A stretch of DNA of 64,000 nt from Candidatus Zymogenaceae bacterium (GTDB lineage Bacteria; Desulfobacterota; Zymogenia; Zymogenales; Zymogenaceae): positions 62,001 through 126,000 of the forward strand of contig JAFGFE010000010.1 of NCBI GenBank assembly GCA_016931225.1, read 5' to 3'. Shown here piece by piece: positions 62,984-64,000 of this stretch; the stretch's first letter is position 1, and every line of letters starts with the position of its first letter. Under the pieces are notes generated by a model. It was not told where the DNA came from. It saw only the letters and a list, made by a program, of their open reading frames with translations, and did not search any database. The position numbers and the translations under genes are program-made.

Positions 62984-64000
62984 ATGCGCGTAATCATCGC
63001 ACATACAGCCGGCTTCTGCATGGGAGTAAGAAGGGCCATGAACAAGGCCTTCATCACCATGAGGCGTGAGGAGGGTCCCATCTACACCCACGGTCCCCTC
63101 ATACATAATCCCCAGGTGGTCAAGCTGCTCAATGAACGGGGCGTGCGCGAAATACACGATGCCTCCGAGGCGTCCGACGGGACAGTCATACTCCGGGCCC
63201 ACGGGATAACCCCCTGGGAGCGGAAGAACCTGAAGCAATCAAACCTCTCAATCGTGGATGCCACCTGCCCCAAGGTGGGGCGCGTTCACGCGGCGGTCAG
63301 GAAGCACCACGCCCAGGGGTATCTCGTGGTGGTGGTGGGGGACCAGGATCACCCGGAAGTGGTGGGTATCGTGGGTCATACCGACGGCACAGGCTTGGTG
63401 GTCAATACGCCCGCCGAGGCCGCCGGGCTTCCCGATGTCGATCGGGTGCTCGTCGTGGCCCAGACCACCTTTGAGGAGGGACGGTTTTCGGAAATTCTCG
63501 ACGCCATCCGCGCCCGCTATCGGGGCCTGGAGGTCAAGGCCATAAACACCATCTGCCAGTCCACCATGCGGCGCCAGGAGGAGGTCAGGCACCTCGCGCA
63601 GCGTGTGGACGCCATGGTGGTGGTGGGAGGCAAAAACAGCGGCAACACCCGGCGGCTTGTGGAGGTAGCGGTGGAATCGGGGGTGCCGGCGTTTCACATC
63701 GAGGACGTCTCCGATCTGGACGCCGATGTCCTGTGCGCTTATGGCACCGTGGGGCTTACCGCGGGGGCGTCCACTCCCAACTGGGTGATAATGGAGGTGG
63801 CGGATCACCTCTCCCACATCGACAGGAAAGAGCGGCGGCCTATCTGGTCACGGGCGGCGTCTATGATGCGGTTTCTCGTGCTGACGAGCATATTCGCCTC
63901 CATCTCCGCCGGGGGTCTGGCCACCGCGGCGGCGGTGCTGATGGGGGTGAACTCCTTTTTTGTCATCCCCCTGATTTCCGGCCTCCTCATATTCACCATG
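62984..64000 (+). CDS. ispH: 4-hydroxy-3-methylbut-2-enyl diphosphate reductase with a membrane extension (runs off the right edge)
   Basis: Catalyses the last step of the MEP isoprenoid pathway using a [4Fe-4S] cluster. The three cluster cysteines are Cys12 (GFCMGVRRAM), Cys95 (VDATCPKV) and Cys191 (NTICQSTMRRQEE); YTHGPLIHNPQVV and AGASTPNWVI complete the fold by residue 270. The frame does not stop there: residues 285-339 form hydrophobic helices (RFLVLTSIFASISAGGLATAAAVLMG) and are still open at the window end. This C-terminal part resembles the start of a UbiA-like prenyltransferase or another membrane domain; which one cannot be decided here. Confidence 0.9.
   Translation, partial: MRVIIAHTAGFCMGVRRAMNKAFITMRREEGPIYTHGPLIHNPQVVKLLNERGVREIHDASEASDGTVILRAHGITPWERKNLKQSNLSIVDATCPKVGRVHAAVRKHHAQGYLVVVVGDQDHPEVVGIVGHTDGTGLVVNTPAEAAGLPDVDRVLVVAQTTFEEGRFSEILDAIRARYRGLEVKAINTICQSTMRRQEEVRHLAQRVDAMVVVGGKNSGNTRRLVEVAVESGVPAFHIEDVSDLDADVLCAYGTVGLTAGASTPNWVIMEVADHLSHIDRKERRPIWSRAASMMRFLVLTSIFASISAGGLATAAAVLMGVNSFFVIPLISGLLIFTM

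Overview
The window is a GC-rich, gene-dense bacterial chromosome segment with no rRNA, phage, insertion-sequence or CRISPR signal. The gene content suggests a strictly anaerobic, Gram-negative, Desulfobacterota-like (former deltaproteobacterial) fermenter: a B12- and radical-SAM-dependent lysine fermentation cluster, a selenocysteine tRNA, many [4Fe-4S] proteins, and families common in that group (two-CW, V4R, FmdB zinc ribbon, DUF362 ferredoxin, MglA-like GTPase). This placement is inferred from gene content, not from a phylogeny.

Layout. 0-9 kb holds housekeeping genes: a long-chain polyprenyl diphosphate synthase, ssb, recJ, a TPR protein, hisI, a V4R protein, a LarA-family racemase and tilS. 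9-16 kb has a tandem pair of small paralogous proteins, then purB, purF and a GTPase-like/TPR protein, a small membrane protein and an FmdB-type zinc ribbon. 16.7-20.2 kb is a beta-oxidation operon (thiolase plus FadJ-like fusion) behind a palindromic operator. 20.3-23 kb has a small hypothetical gene and a cation-chloride-cotransporter-like permease.

23-36 kb is a lysine degradation/uptake cluster: kdd, kamB-like reactivase, kamD, kamE, a class I/II aminotransferase, a polar amino acid ABC transporter (permease, binding protein, ATPase), kal, a class III aminotransferase, kamA and an ADP-forming acyl-CoA synthetase alpha subunit. Together these turn L-lysine into beta-lysine, 3,5-diaminohexanoate, 5-amino-3-oxohexanoate and, after a cleavage step whose gene (kce) is not here, crotonyl-CoA. 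The nearby FadJ/thiolase and acyl-CoA dehydrogenase could take crotonyl-CoA to acetyl-CoA or butyryl-CoA. 36-43 kb has a two-CW protein, a dimethylargininase-like hydrolase, nth, dnaK and an acyl-CoA dehydrogenase whose promoter carries the same type of operator as the thiolase operon.

43-50 kb contains a PHP phosphatase, a LOG-family protein, a small membrane zinc-ribbon protein, and the most unusual locus of the window: an exported or membrane protein ending in a Gly-rich run and an alternating Cys-Ala tail, followed 3 bp later by a radical SAM/SPASM enzyme with a PqqD-like N-terminal domain, then an HdrB-like Fe-S protein. This looks like a peptide-modification system acting on the C-terminus of a large membrane protein. 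50-64 kb has a CsaA-like tRNA-binding protein, a methyltransferase, an RND/MMPL exporter coupled to a DUF362 ferredoxin, an EamA transporter, a TetR regulator with a Xaa-Pro-type peptidase, tRNA-Sec, tatA, an M48 protease, yggU/yggT and the start of an IspH gene that continues into a membrane domain beyond the window.

Several genes (recJ, tilS, a small hypothetical gene and a membrane zinc-ribbon gene) have a -10 hexamer ending 6-7 nt before the start codon and no Shine-Dalgarno sequence, suggesting leaderless transcripts.
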